DNA of 64,000 nucleotides. It comes from Alviniconcha marisindica (lineage: Eukaryota > Mollusca > Gastropoda > Provannidae). The stretch spans positions 734,022 to 798,021 of the forward strand of contig JABMCL010000013.1 of the NCBI GenBank assembly GCA_018857735.1. Direction: 5' to 3'. Positions 1 through 11,013 of this stretch are shown in pieces. The stretch's first letter is position 1, and every line of letters begins with the position of its first letter. The notes under the pieces are model-generated. The model searched no databases, had not been told where the DNA came from, and saw nothing but the letters and a program-made list of their open reading frames with translations. The position numbers and the translations under genes were made by a program.

Positions 1-243
1 ACAAGGAGAGAAAGAGAGGGAGACAGAAAACATGGAGGGAGAGGAAGAGAAAGGGAGGGAGACCGAAAACATGGAGGGGAGGAAGAGAAAGAGAGGGAGA
101 CCGAAAACATGGAGGGGAGGAAGAGAGAGAGGGAGACAGAAAACATGGAGGGAGAGGAAGAGAAAGGGAGGGAGACCGAAAACATGGAGGGGAGGAAGAG
201 AAAGAGAGGGAGACCGAAAACATGGAGGGGAGGAAGAGAAAGC
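1..243. repeat. Minisatellite, 36-39 bp units in a 113-bp higher-order repeat
   Basis: Six purine-rich units each contain GAAAACATGGAGGG, with the ATG at 32, 71, 109, 145, 184 and 222. Spacings are 39, 38 and 36 bp, and then the three-unit block repeats with an exact 113-bp period. The short open frames across it are a by-product of the repeat. Confidence 0.9.
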
Positions 244-557
244 GGGCAAAAGCGAAAAAAGAGGACGAGGGAGACGAAGAAATGGAGGAGAGGGATAGGA
301 AGGGTTGGAGGTGAAGACGGAAAAAAGGAGAGAGAGTGGTGGCAAGGTGGTGAGCGGGGAAGAGCACATGGCGATAGATAAATGCCAGCCAAACAGAAGC
401 AGGCTGCGCACAGCCACTCCTGGTGTGTTGAGCAGAACGCTGCACAACAGCCACTGCGTCCTTTCTACACACCGCCATACATGCCTAACACTAAGTCACT
501 ATACGCTATATCTGCCCACTGGAAGACTGAACCACAACTAGATCCGGGTACAGTTAC
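244..557. other. PCGF intron 2 (part), no exon seen
   Basis: Downstream of the second PCGF exon on the minus strand. It is purine-rich up to about 360 and otherwise unremarkable. I looked for the next conserved PCGF segment (SDKTLQD-like) and did not see it, so exon 3 lies beyond base 1. Confidence 0.6.
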
Positions 558-654
558 CTGATGTTGAGGAGGGGTCGTGTTTTGTGCACCTGTACGTCAC
601 AGATGGGGCAGAACTTGCTGGACTCCAGGTAACGCACGATGCACGTGCGACAGA
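558..654 (-). CDS. PCGF2/4: PCGF coding exon 2 (second half of RING)
   Basis: Exon of 97 bp entered after tttcttgtgcag and left at AG before gtaact. It encodes Cys39 to Ile69, including the CPIC zinc knuckle and the family-specific HKTRPLLN segment. Confidence 0.92.
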
Positions 655-1807
655 CTGCACAAGAAAGACACGTGACGTGTCACACTCAAATTCAACAAAG
701 ATGGCGAAGCAGCAAGCAAGGCCGTTTCGTTCGCAAAGGCTGTACGGGATCAATACGCCCAAAGGAAACAACTTACTTGCACATGCACTCGGATCACGGC
801 GTCTTGAACCGCACACGGTGTTACCGAAACCCATCTTTACTTACTGCTTTATAATTTGTGCTAAGGTAGACGATACCGTTAAACAATTCCACTTCGATTG
901 TTTTAAAGATATATAGAGATATAACGCCGTTTCTACCGACTTATAGATTATACATCTTTGAAAGAATGGCAGTGTTCAAAAATGCCAGATACCTTAACAA
1001 TAACACGCAGGAAATAATCTTCTGTTTTAACCATACAGAAGCCATAAGTTTATAACTCGGAAGTTACAATTCAGTCAAAGCAGTATTATCATGAATGCCA
1101 AATTCCGAACTTTACTGCGAACATGGTTCGGAGATTTAAAAAATAAAATATTTTAAAAAAAAGACAGAAAGACAAGCTGAACGCTAAAAACAGACCACAC
1201 ACACAGCGTCCAGCAAGTAAACCACAAACACAGCGTCCAGCAAGTAAACCACACACACAGCGTCCAGCAAGTAAACCACACGCACAGCGTCAAGCAAGTA
1301 AAGCACACACACAGTGTCAAATAAGTTAACCACACACACAGCGTCAAACAAGTAAACCACACACACAGCGTCAAGCAAGTAAACCGCACACACACACAGC
1401 GTCAAGCAAGTTAACCACACACACAGCGTCAAGCAAGTTAACCACACACACAGCGTCAAGCAAGTAAACCACACACACAGCGTCAAACAAGTAAACCACA
1501 CGCACAGCGTCAAACAAGTTAACCACACACACAGCGTCAAACAAGTTAACCACACACACAGCGTCAAGCAAGTAAACACACACACAGTGTCAAACAAGTA
1601 AACCACACGCACAGCGTCAAACAAGTTAACCACACACACAGCGTCAAACAAGTTAACCACACACACAGCGTCAAACAAGTTAACCACACACTCACATGAG
1701 TGAAGACACTCAATGATGGTGGTGGCATCAATGAAGTAGCCCCCGCAGAGAACACACATGATGTGTGGATTCAGATCCGAAATTTTGAGTTTGGTGCAAT
1801 GGTACAT
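558..1807 (-). CDS. PCGF2/4: Polycomb group RING finger protein, BMI1/MEL18 type (5' part of gene, two exons)
   Basis: Exons at 1807-1696 and 654-558 join through T|TC to give 69 complete codons plus two bases of the next. The joined peptide is a nearly complete C3HC4 RING finger: Cys18, Cys21, Cys34, His36, Cys39, Cys42, Cys53 and Cys56 are all present. Diagnostic segments are [35 protein letters not shown] and [17 protein letters not shown]. These match BMI1 and MEL18 much better than PCGF1, PCGF3 or PCGF5, which differ at the [11 protein letters not shown] and [11 protein letters not shown] positions. In the family, this protein pairs with RING1/RNF2 in Polycomb repressive complex 1 to ubiquitinate histone H2A in the nucleus. 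The start at 1807 lies 15 residues before the end of NPH, as in vertebrate BMI1. Donors are gtgagt and gtaact; the acceptor is ttgtgcag. The RAWUL half lies beyond the left edge. It is the only gene in the first 34 kb. Confidence 0.93.
1193..1690. repeat. 27-bp minisatellite inside PCGF intron 1, 18 copies
   Basis: The core cagcgtcaaacaagttaacc recurs at 1207, 1234, 1261, 1288 and so on to 1669 with a nearly constant 27-bp step (one step of 31, one of 26). Because 27 is a multiple of three, minus-strand frames stay open across it and one runs on from the PCGF exon, giving a spurious 211-residue frame. The array begins only a few bases past the exon-1 donor. Confidence 0.93.
1696..1807 (-). 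CDS. PCGF2/4: PCGF coding exon 1 (initiator Met to His-Ser)
   Basis: Exon of 112 bp encoding 37 codons plus one base, ending CACTCAT before gtgagt. It supplies RING residues Cys18 to His36. A cag sits just upstream of the ATG, so the start codon may lie in a second transcribed exon with a non-coding first exon further right; this is not proven. Confidence 0.92.
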
Positions 1808-1913
1808 CCTGCTGAGCACGCCTTGTCCACGACAGCCACCTTGTTTTTGCCTGCACCTTCACTCGGTCAATCCACACGGCACTGGACAAAGAAATCATAA
1901 TAATTAATAATTG

Positions 1914-1985
<72 letters not shown>

Positions 1986-2682
1986 GCACACAGAGAAGCA
2001 CCGGCACACATGAGCATTCTTACCATACAAAGCTTAATTTACGTAGCTTAAAATGGGCAGCAAACAGAGACTCGAGGTGGATGAAGACAGCAGCATGGAA
2101 CAGAAAACAGGGTAGATCTACAGTTTTGGGAAAAGAAATGATTTTAGATTACATTTGAATGAGTCTAGAGAGGGTTTCAAATCAAAGACTGAAAACACCT
2201 GTGCAGTAATTCAGTGTGAAATGAAATCACTATCTCAACGAGGAATCATAATAATAATAAAAACAAATAATAAGAAATATCCGCGGGATCATGCAACATG
2301 GAAATCCCTATGAAAATATAAGGTATCTCTGTTGCTGCATATATTCTATCAAAGTATACCGGACTTGGGATCGTTAATTGAACGTCTTTGATTGCATATT
2401 TTAACGACTTCAAAATAAATTGGCATTTCACACTACAGTATCAAGTCTATTATTTTGAAAAGATCTGTTTATGCAATGTAGCTGTAAATGTTGACCAAAC
2501 CAGATTTATGTCGTTTGACTTCAGTATTAGTTGGAACAAATTACAGAGAAAAAGATTTATTCTTCCTTTGAAGCTATCCTGCACCTTTGAAAACGCATTG
2601 CTATTAGTGTTACCAAGACATATAAGACATGAACGTGTAAAGAGAGAAAACACCAACATATTATTTAATTATTTATTTCTGA
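1808..2682. other. Region upstream of PCGF start codon
   Basis: A (CA)n run lies at 1916-1981; the rest is AT-rich with no convincing exon. It is either 5' UTR/promoter or intron, depending on whether a non-coding first exon exists. Confidence 0.5.
1916..1985. repeat. (CA)n microsatellite
   Basis: Pure AC dinucleotide run ending in cgcacgcaca, about 110 bp upstream of the PCGF start codon. Confidence 0.97.
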
Positions 2683-2696
2683 GGGAGGGAGGGAGG

Positions 2697-2762
<66 letters not shown>
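2682..2762. repeat. (GGGA)n then (AG)n microsatellite
   Basis: Four to five gagg units followed by about 31 AG units. Confidence 0.97.
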
Positions 2763-2765
<3 letters not shown>

Positions 2766-3880
2766 CTGCTTCGAGTACGGGTAAACTTTAAATGCTACTA
2801 AAATCAATAGCTTTTATTCAATTGCACATAAATTAATTTTAATTTTTTGTTGATAAACACTCCACCATGGATGTCTGGACAGGTTGTGGAAAAACAAAAC
2901 AACAGTAAAACTGGAAGTCAACAGTTTGGCAGACAGACTTCTGCCAGCAGGTGAATGACGCAAAGCTACACTCTGACGTTGTCCAGGCGTAAGTTAACAA
3001 GGTTAGTCGCCTTGTCAACTACTCCAGTCTTTAAAAAAAAAAATTTTTTAAAGCGTGCTGGGGGTGGGGGGCGCTCTGATAACTGGACTCAGCTAAAAGA
3101 ACATTAATTTCTGCATCCACATCCACGGTACCCATCGCAGGGCTACTCGACTTCACCCGCGTAACTAGCAGTTAGACCGTTCCGACACCCCTATGATTGT
3201 ACAATCTGAGTGTAGTTAAGTGTACAGTTCAGCTGAGGCTGGTGGGGGGGAGGGGGAGGGGGGGGGGAGGAGTCGTTTCCAGCTTCCGATAAAAGCCAAC
3301 GTTAAAGTGGGTTCTGTTGTTGTTTTGTTCGTTTTGGGGAGCCACTGAAGGTACGTAGAACCAGGCTGCCTCACATGAGTGAGTGAAAGACAGCCTTTGG
3401 GAAAGGGCCTCATAAACAATTATTACCATAATTACTAGTACTACCAATTAATGCTGCTTTATGCAAGTACCCCCCCCCCCCTCCCCCTCCCATTCTTGTA
3501 CCGCAAAGCTCATCGGGGAGGGGGGGGGGGGGGATAAACTCGCAGGTTAGCAGGCACTCTCGGAGCGTCAGGGAAGCGCTTCTGTCATTCCCCCCAAAAG
3601 ATCCCAAGAAAGCGTTTCCCGAAAGAATTTCCCGAAAGGGTCCGATTAATAAGCCAAGGTATGTTTTCCACAAAGCGGGAACTACGTTTGGAAGCTCTGG
3701 ATCCCCAGTATATTGGCAATGTGTAGCAAGGATTGTCGCCGTGCGCCTCCAAATACCCCCCGTTGTGTACCTAAACACTGGAAGTCACTGATACTGTCAG
3801 TATACAAGTATGTTTCTCTGTTCACTTTGTCTGCACTAGTCTTGTTAATACTAATGCAATACACGTAGTACATCAACACA
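2763..3880. other. No gene seen; short poly-G and poly-C runs
   Basis: G-rich run at 3242-3270, C run at 3471-3490 and G run at 3519-3533. The open frames here cross those runs and resemble nothing. Confidence 0.5.
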
Positions 3881-4241
3881 CCTAGTTTGGTTGCAAAGAT
3901 GTCAGTGGTATAGCAAATATAGGACTGACAAACATTCAGTGAAGTTTTGATCCCAATCTTCACTGTGACCTCGATCTTCCAAAGTTTTTACAATACACTC
4001 CGGCTTATGATCAATGATGGTATAGCACCAAACTGGGTTTGACTACAAATGGATCAGCATTACATGAAGTTCTGAACCTTCACTGTGACCATGACCTTGA
4101 ACACAGCAAAGAAATTCTTTTCACAAAGCACTTCGGCTTATCATGATGCACCATACGACTGTATTTGGTTGCAAAAGGGTCCGCAGTTACGATAGAAACA
4201 GTCACATTTAGATCCTATGAGCCCTCACTATGACCTTGACC
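3880..4241. repeat. Interspersed repeat, left part (split by the TTAA element)
   Basis: It contains the recurring phrases ctccggcttatga, gtatttggttgcaaaag, gtagttacgatagaaacag-like and tatgaccttgacctt. The same order of phrases recurs at 6141-6575 and 38480-39100. The right-hand continuation resumes at 6141, directly after the inserted element. Confidence 0.75.
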
Positions 4242-4245
4242 TTAA

Positions 4246-6136
4246 AGGGCCCAGAAAGGCAGTTTTTTGGTGCAAAGGAACGTTGAAAATCGACCCATTA
4301 TGAAAATCTTGTGCACAACATAAATGATGACCTTTAAATCTCATAAAATGTCACTGCCATGAAAATAAGTATGTTTTCGGAGGAAGAAATGCATGCCGAT
4401 CAGGCCGAGTTTCGTCAGCATGTTTTACTCTCAAATTTCGCGCGAGATCTGTGACGTAGGTTTCTGACGTCAGTCCCAGGAGCTGAGGGAATGGCGAATG
4501 TGCGCTAACAAGGAAAAGACAGAAAGTCTAACATGAATGCCTACGGCAGGAAAGGCCGTGAAAAAAGAAACTGTACACAGATGCCTGTGACAAAGAAAGA
4601 ACAGTCCACAAATGACTGTGGCAAAGAAAGAAAGAACAAACTATAAATGGTGGTGGCAAACGGGAAAATGGCTGCCCTAATCAGGCAAGCAAACAGCCGA
4701 CACCAAACGAAAGAAACAAAACAGCTGAACCCATCTCAAAAACCCAAAAGGTGGCCTACCTGCAAGCCTAAGGTGGGGAAAACAACAACAACGAAATCAC
4801 AACAGTCTAATAGACTACTGTCTGCATCAAATGAGTGGACGAATACAACCAAAGCCATAAGAGCACAGAAGCAAAAAATAACCGTGTCAATGAAAAACAG
4901 ATGAAAAGCCAAACTAACTATAACTAACCTTAACTCTAACTCTAACCCCTCACTAACCCGGCCACCATCTAGAAAAACAAAGGCTGCAGACTGGAAAAGC
5001 AAATCGCTAATCAGGACTGCACTGTATGACCAAGCATCGGGATGTAAACAAATGCAGACAAAAAGACAAATGCAAAATGGCTGCCCTAATCAGGCAAGCT
5101 AACAGCGGGTACGAAATGGCCAACAAGCCACATATAAAAAAGAAATAAGATATATTGGAAGAGAAGAAACAAACAAACTTTCTAAAAAGAAAGAGGAGGC
5201 AGGAAATGGCAGTGAGCAACGTGACAAAGGCTGGAAACACGTAATCCGTGTACACGATACAATTACCCACTTAGAAGTGACTACAACGGCTGGGCAGCAG
5301 ACGCTCACGAACTACCCCACACAAAGAAAGACTGAGCGGTCTCGTTAAACCTCGAGACTACACTCATCACTAGTACATCGTAAAAGAACGATATAACTCG
5401 AGAAGAGAAACAAAAGGGCAAGCAAGGAGAAAAAACAGTGAATGGCAAGTATCTGTCACTAGCCCAACCCCAAACCCTAACCCGGGGAGGCCACGAAATC
5501 GCTAGTCTACTGAACTAGAACGAACAAAACTTGTTCATCTTTATATATGATAAAACAAACAAGGAAAAATTGGCAAAAAATAAAACACCCAATAAAAGAG
5601 GCTCCTGATGAGGTCAAACGTGTTGTGAAACTGAAAGCTATGGCAAACACATCGAAAAAGACCGAAACGCCAATGCACCTAACAAGGCTCGAGAAAGATG
5701 GAATGACAAGGGGGAAATAAACAATGGCCCAACTGCTGGCAATGGCGTCGGAGCTTCATCCCTGGAGATTCAAACTGGAATTTTGTCCAAGTCGGTTACC
5801 CTGTGGACTTCAAATCCAATCGAGCGAAATCAAACGCTTCAGAGGGACGACTTCCACGTTTGGCTGCTGTCCTCTCTCACGTCACTGCCTGACCTTTGAC
5901 CAATCTCGGGGAATCTCGCATTCAAACTGGCGCTGGTTTTCAAAACGTACAGCTGACCGTCTTTTCCGACCTTTTTGCCAAAATAAACACATTACAGCCT
6001 AATCGAAGCCCTGAAAAAGTGTTAAACAAGTGAGTAACAGACTGTTTCTTCTTTTCGAACGTTAGTACGAACCTATATGTTGTTTTGAAACGATTTGGAG
6101 CGATTTTGTACCCCAAAACTGCCTTTCTAGGCCCTT
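4246..6136. mobile_element. TTAA-flanked DNA element with terminal inverted repeats, piggyBac-like non-autonomous
   Basis: The left end reads TTAA then agggcccagaaaggcagttt. The right end read inward on the other strand is TTAA then aagggcctagaaaggcagtt. The 1,891-bp element thus has near-identical inverted ends and a TTAA copy on each side (4242-4245 and 6137-6140). Removing it and one TTAA rejoins cttgacc-TTAA-gatagcaac, the uninterrupted form of the surrounding repeat, so the insertion boundary is well supported. TTAA target duplication is typical of piggyBac-type transposition. No transposase with a recognisable catalytic domain is visible; the interior has short frames only and an internal near-repeat (aaaatggctgccctaatcag at about 4665 and 5076). 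Confidence 0.8.
4246..6136. other. Interior of the TTAA element, no coding gene recognised
   Basis: Frames of 60-92 codons occur (for example 5724-6002 plus and 4647-4904 plus), but none shows transposase motifs. Degenerate ctaaccctaaccc-like stretches at 4913-4958 and 5466-5482 are too short and impure to be telomeric. Confidence 0.5.
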
Positions 6137-6140
6137 TTAA

Positions 6141-6575
6141 GATAGCAACACATTATATTTTCGCACGATACTCCGGTTTACCATAATGCATCACCATACT
6201 ACATTTGGTGACAAAAGATTCAGCGGTTCTGAAGACGTCCGCTCAAACACTTTAGTTTTGAACCTCCTCTGTGACCTTGACACTGAACACAGCAATACAG
6301 TATTTTCACTGGACACTTTGATTTATGGTCTACCATCAAAGGAAGTTTGGCTGCAAAAGAATCATTAGCTCAGAAGACATAGTAAAAACGATCACATTTG
6401 GATTAACGAAGCCAAGGTCAGTGATCTTGACCCTGAAGATAACAAGCCAGATTTTCGCACCACACAGGGGCCCCATGATGATGCACCACCATATCTAGCT
6501 TTGTTACAAAAGGTTGAGCGGTTCAGAAGATAACATCCCCAAAGAAGTTCAGACAGACGGACACATGATCCCCCC
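6141..6575. repeat. Interspersed repeat, right part
   Basis: Continues the repeat of 3880-4241: tattttcactggacacttt, ggctgcaaaagaatca, tgatgatgcaccaccatat, gttacaaaaggttgagcgg and ttcagacagacggacac, ending in a C run at 6570-6586. It aligns by eye with 38480-39100. Confidence 0.75.
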
Positions 6576-6789
6576 CCCCCCCCCCCAGTTACATTTACAG
6601 GAGTCTGACTAGCTACGTATGGAATTAACAATCCTTGCATATGTGCATTATTTCGCTAATGACTTTCGTCAAGTAAAATTAAGCAGAAGCTGAAAGAGGA
6701 TTTGTATTTGTTCCTCTGCACACAGAGCAACATTTCATGAAGTAAAACTAAAATGGAAGATTTGGTGTAGCTTATTAACGTATGTTGTT

Positions 6790-6964
6790 ATCTGGATAAT
6801 AATAATATTTTATATAGCGCCTCAACAACAATTATATGAGCTCTTAGCGCTGTACAGATCAACAAATGCAATAAAACACACATCAATATGTTACTTAAAT
6901 TAGCCTAAAACAACAATTTAAAAAGATAAATTATCTCTATCTATACATATTTCAATGCACGCAT

Positions 6965-7017
<53 letters not shown>

Positions 7018-7240
7018 AACTCGCACGCACGCACGCGCGCACCCTCCCACCCACACACACACACACACCCACCCACACACACACACACACAAACAAACTA
7101 CACGCGTACATCCACGTGTGCATCCATAACGGAGTATATCACTTTGAGAACACGTAGCTTATTTAAAACATTAAAAAAACAATCAGTACCTAATCACAGA
7201 CAAATAAAAGCAGCATAACTAAAACAGTGTGTTCAGCGTT
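6790..7240. repeat. tatatagcgcc interspersed element tail and (CA)n tract
   Basis: ataataataatattttatat followed by agcgcctcaac and agcgctgtacagatc resembles a short interspersed element with an ATA-rich end; a related phrase is at 19716-19770. A compound CA/CCCA tract with cgcacgcacgcgcgc follows at 6967-7095. Confidence 0.5.
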
Positions 7241-7250
7241 GTTTTCAGGT

Positions 7251-7432
7251 TAAATAAAATAAAATTTGATAAAACATTAAATAAATTTAACACTAGTAAT
7301 AAAACAATTATACGTAATTCATTTGCTGTACACCCTTTCTCCTCTCTCTAAATGAAATAAAATATGATAAAGGATAATAAATTTAAAACCAGTAATAAAA
7401 CAATCATACATAATTCATCCGTTGTGTGCCTT
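7251..7432. repeat. Two diverged tandem copies, about 100-bp period
   Basis: The phrase agtaataaaacaat-a-ata-gtaattcat appears near 7295 and 7390 with similar flanks (aaataaaatttgataaa / aaataaaatatgataaa). It lies where the 3' end of the minus-strand LINE remnant at 7437-7694 would be, so it may be its 3' tail. Confidence 0.6.
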
Positions 7433-7436
7433 TTAG

Positions 7437-7694
7437 CTTTGACCCAATGGTAATCAGTTCAGTTCTGTCATCGTTCATCTTAAGTTTATTTCCTTCCATC
7501 CAGACACCCACTTCTTCTGTGCTAAATGTCATGTCTCTAACCAGGCTAGAAAACTCTGAAGGTGCAGCTGAATCATGTAGCTGCGAATCATCAGCAAAAT
7601 AAATGGAAAGTGGTACCTAACTCCTGGATAACACAGCCCAGGGGTTGGGTATACATGGTGAACAAAATGGGTTCAAGGACCAAACCCTTCAGAT
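7437..7694 (-). pseudogene. Reverse transcriptase fragment of a non-LTR retrotransposon (L2/CR1-like)
   Basis: The minus strand reads GLVLEPILFTMYTQPLG, then after a one-base frameshift FADDSQLHDSAAP, then GVWMEGNKLKMNDDRTELI. These are, in order, the RT motif before the active site, the F/Y-ADD catalytic box and the W-M-x-x-NKLKLN-x-x-KTE motif of L2/CR1-type elements. The frameshift just before the ADD box and the missing flanks make it a dead fragment. Confidence 0.88.
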
Positions 7695-8020
7695 CAACCT
7701 AATATAACTTTTGCAAAAAGACTTTAAATAAAAGGAAGATGAAGTTTAAGCACAGCTATAACTGACAGTGTTCTGATCAAATGAAAGACGAAACTGAGTG
7801 AATAAATGAACGAACACCCATGTATACTGAAATTTTCAACTCCCCTTACAAAAACTCCGCGATATAGTTCAGGTACACGTATACAATTAGTAACAACAGG
7901 TACACAGGCGCTAATGTCCGGACTGGCGCTACCAAAATAGCATTCTTTTTCTTCTTTTTGCATCACGTCATCATCAAACAAACGTAAGTTTGAATTTTAA
8001 AAAATGAAGCAAGATTGGCT

Positions 8021-8460
8021 GCTAGTGTTCTAAAACAAGATCCAAACACATAAAGGTTAAAAAGAACGCTATTTATTATTACAAAAACAACATGCGAATT
8101 TTCGGGGTAATCACCTTTTTCACGTTACAAAACAACAATTAAACGGTGAAAATGAGATGTAGCATACTTATCTGCTTTTGGTTGAGCTGTTTTGATGTTA
8201 AGTGCTCAGCATTCATCCAAGCATTGGACACCAAAACAACATAACACAGCTCAACCAAAAGCAAATAAGTATCCTAAATCTCATTTTTCACCATTTAACT
8301 TGTTTAAGCGTTGTTTTGAAGCTTGAAAAAGGGAATTACCCCGAAAATTTGAATGTTGTATCTTGTCACAATAAATAAACCTTTTAATTTTAGGTCGAAG
8401 TGTAGACAAAACAAGCAAGTAGTTAACTGCTTTTTTACCTTTTATGTGTTTGGATTAAGT
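8021..8460. mobile_element. Foldback (palindromic MITE-like) element, copy 1
   Basis: The left half contains aattttcggggtaatcacc, aattaaacggtgaaaatgag and cttttggttgagctg. The right half contains their complements in reverse order: cagctcaaccaaaagc, ctcatttttcaccatttaac and ggaattaccccgaaaattt. Outer ends atccaaacacataaaggt and accttttatgtgtttggat also pair. The copy at 27840-28177 shares these parts. Confidence 0.85.
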
Positions 8461-9527
8461 TTGAATATAAACAACTCTCACTCAACCTTGATCCTAGAAA
8501 TAATCATATCAGAAGTTTTATCCACAAACGGAAACGAACTTTTCTCCTTTCAATGAAGTTCATAAACGGGCGGCAGCGGATTTTGTCCCTTCATTTTTCT
8601 TTCCTTTCAGTGTGGTTTTATGTTGTAGAGTTGTTCAGTAGTATTTTACACAAAACTTTTTGAAACTAGTCAATCTCGATCCCACTAACCTCGTTATTCT
8701 CAACTTCGCAGTGGATTTTTTTTTAGGTTAGACTTAAGTTTATTTCTCTTTTCTCTGTGGGAGCAATCAAGCCACCCCACCCGCCTTGTTTCCTTTTGTA
8801 ATTAAAACAAGAAAAAACTAACTACCTGTACACGCAAAAAGGTTTCGTGTTTTCTGTTGTTTCTTTGTTTTCTGTTGTTTCTTTTCTTCTTCCTCCTTTT
8901 TTTCCCTCTTTTGTTGTTTTTGTTTTTCCCGCCCACCTTGGTTCTTTTTTCGTCACCTCGTTTTGTTTGGAACAAGCCGGTTGCCCTAATAATAGACATA
9001 ATTATACCAGAGTGAGAGAGTGAGAAAAAGAAAAGAAATGAGAGCCAGCCAGCCAGACAGCGCGCGTTAGAGAGAGAAAGAGAGACACAGAGAGAGTTCG
9101 CGTGCGTGCGTGCGTGCGTGCATGAATGTGTGCATAGCATGGCGAATTGGATTAAACTATTACTGGCCTTCTGCCACTTCGCAACTCATTTCTTTTGCAT
9201 GTTTCAAGATTTACTTTTGTCGCGTGCAACCCTTGCTGGGGGTATGCTACCGCCAGGTTTTTGTTGTTTTTTGTTTGTTTGGGGTTTTTGTTATTTGTTT
9301 TTCCTGTACAGTCTAGGTCGTTTCTTGCCTGACACAACTTTTTATCTTTCTTTCTTTTTCTTTTAAACTTCAAAGCAATTTCTGCTATTAATCAATCGGC
9401 TGCTGAAAGTGAAATGCAACGTTTCTAACAAAGCTAACTCATACACCCTATAGGCAGCTAAGTAGAAGGATCAGTTTCACGATTACCCCAATTTACCAGT
9501 TGTACAGAGCAAGTTCAGTAACAGACT
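8461..9527. other. No gene seen
   Basis: Pyrimidine-rich stretches at 8830-8960 and 9250-9365 and a short cgtg run at 9100-9122. Frames here are low complexity. Confidence 0.5.
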
Positions 9528-9537
9528 TCAATTTTGT

Positions 9538-9854
9538 AAGTAAGTAAACATGATGCTTAACGTCCACAGAAACCATAAGGCTTATTAGGGACGGGGAGAA
9601 GGGAAGGGGGTATGGAGGTGGGGGGAGAGGGAGATTATACACCTGTCGCTACACTATCACCCCCAGAATGACTCCTGCATTAAGGTGGGCAGCGATGAGA
9701 GCCATTTTAATGTTTCATAAATGCGAGGGACAAAGTCACAAGACAGTGTCCACAGACCACAACTTTTCAAGAGAAAGGAGAGACGAAGCAGATTCGAACC
9801 GAAGTCTCTCTGCTTACCAGCCCAACGCCTTACCGCTAGGCCAGACCGGCTCAC
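9538..9854 (-). mobile_element. tRNA-derived SINE, copy A
   Basis: Read on the minus strand it starts gtgagccggtctggcctagc, with an A box (tggcctagcgg), then a B box (ggttcgaatc-like), a body with atggctctcatcgctgccca and a tail tttctgtggacgttaagcat. It is flanked by a perfect 10-bp target duplication, tcaattttgt, at 9528-9537 and 9855-9864, so it is an intact, fairly recent insertion. Confidence 0.92.
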
Positions 9855-9864
9855 TCAATTTTGT

Positions 9865-10112
9865 TCTCAGCTAACATCTATAACAATGAAGTCACTCATC
9901 CACTTCACGCCGGTTGGCACACAACGCTTCCAGGTCCTACCATGCTCCTCTGTCAAACTGACTTTATACAACCGCCAAGATCATACCCACTTTCTAGCCC
10001 AGCGATATTCCGAAACGTGCACTGATTTATAGTCTTCTATGACTATAATGTCACTGCAGCTGACAAAACCATACCATGCATGGGTAATAGTGCTGTTGGT
10101 TCGGCAGTTTAA
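9865..10112. other. No gene seen
   Basis: Single-copy-looking DNA between the SINE and the hairpin. Confidence 0.4.
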
Positions 10113-10138
10113 CCAAGAAATTATAGTTGCTCATATTA

Positions 10139-10237
<99 letters not shown>

Positions 10238-10299
10238 GGGGGGGAGGGACACAACACACAAACACAAGCACACGGTAATATGAGCAACTGTAATTTCTA
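10113..10299. repeat. Hairpin: 30-bp inverted repeat enclosing (GT)n(GA)n(G)n
   Basis: agttgctcatattaccgtgt on the left pairs with acacggtaatatgagcaact on the right, extended by aaattata/tgtaattt. The loop is about 33 GT units (10141-10206), then GA units and a G run. Confidence 0.85.
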
Positions 10300-10344
10300 A
10301 TGTTTTAGCTAAACACCGAGACACAAGAGACGCACAACAACGGA

Positions 10345-10366
10345 GTGAGGGAGGGAGGGAGGGAGG

Positions 10367-10425
<59 letters not shown>
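10345..10425. repeat. (GGGA)n then (GA)n microsatellite
   Basis: Simple repeat, six GGGA-like units followed by about 27 GA units. Confidence 0.95.
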
Positions 10426-10429
<4 letters not shown>

Positions 10430-10635
10430 ACAAAAGTCCATGCATGTTCTGGTTCTATGGGAACTTTTCATCCAAATTTTCGCTCATGAGGCCTTCGTCA
10501 AGGCCTGCCGGTCGGCTGGATTCCTACGACACGCGATTAGAACTATAAAACACGTCCCATCTCACGCGTCACGCCTTTTTGCACACGACATGAATTGTAG
10601 ACGACTAGCGAAGACACATACACTCCAAAATATTT

Positions 10636-10637
<2 letters not shown>

Positions 10638-10706
<69 letters not shown>
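10638..10706. repeat. (CA)n microsatellite
   Basis: About 34 uninterrupted CA units. Confidence 0.97.
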
Positions 10707-10708
<2 letters not shown>

Positions 10709-11013
10709 GAAACTGACAAAATCAAAGAAAAACAGCCAAGTTGGTATAAAATTCCCAAATTTTCGGCCTTCCTCGGGGGTTTTGGGGTTTTTTTTAACAA
10801 CTGAACGTGGGTAAACACAGTTCACACAACGATTCTTAAAATACCAGGTGACTAAAACTCGAGTGTGTTTAGTCCACACGGCGCCAGGGTCTTCAGTTAT
10901 ATATATGCACCACTTTCGAGTCATTTTTGACGCATTTGCACTGCTAGAGACAAGTACTGCTAGAATGCTCTCTTCACGTTTCTGAAGTTTTCATACACGA
11001 AGTAGTTAAAGAG

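Noticed and set aside
1184..1819. 211-codon minus-strand frame
   Set aside because: Only its first 37 codons from 1807 are PCGF exon 1; the rest is the 27-bp intronic minisatellite read through the splice donor.
4913..5482. Telomere-like ctaaccctaaccc
   Set aside because: Short, impure and inside the TTAA element.
5724..6002. 92-codon plus frame in the TTAA element as a transposase
   Set aside because: No DDD/DDE-type spacing or zinc-binding motif; composition is unremarkable.
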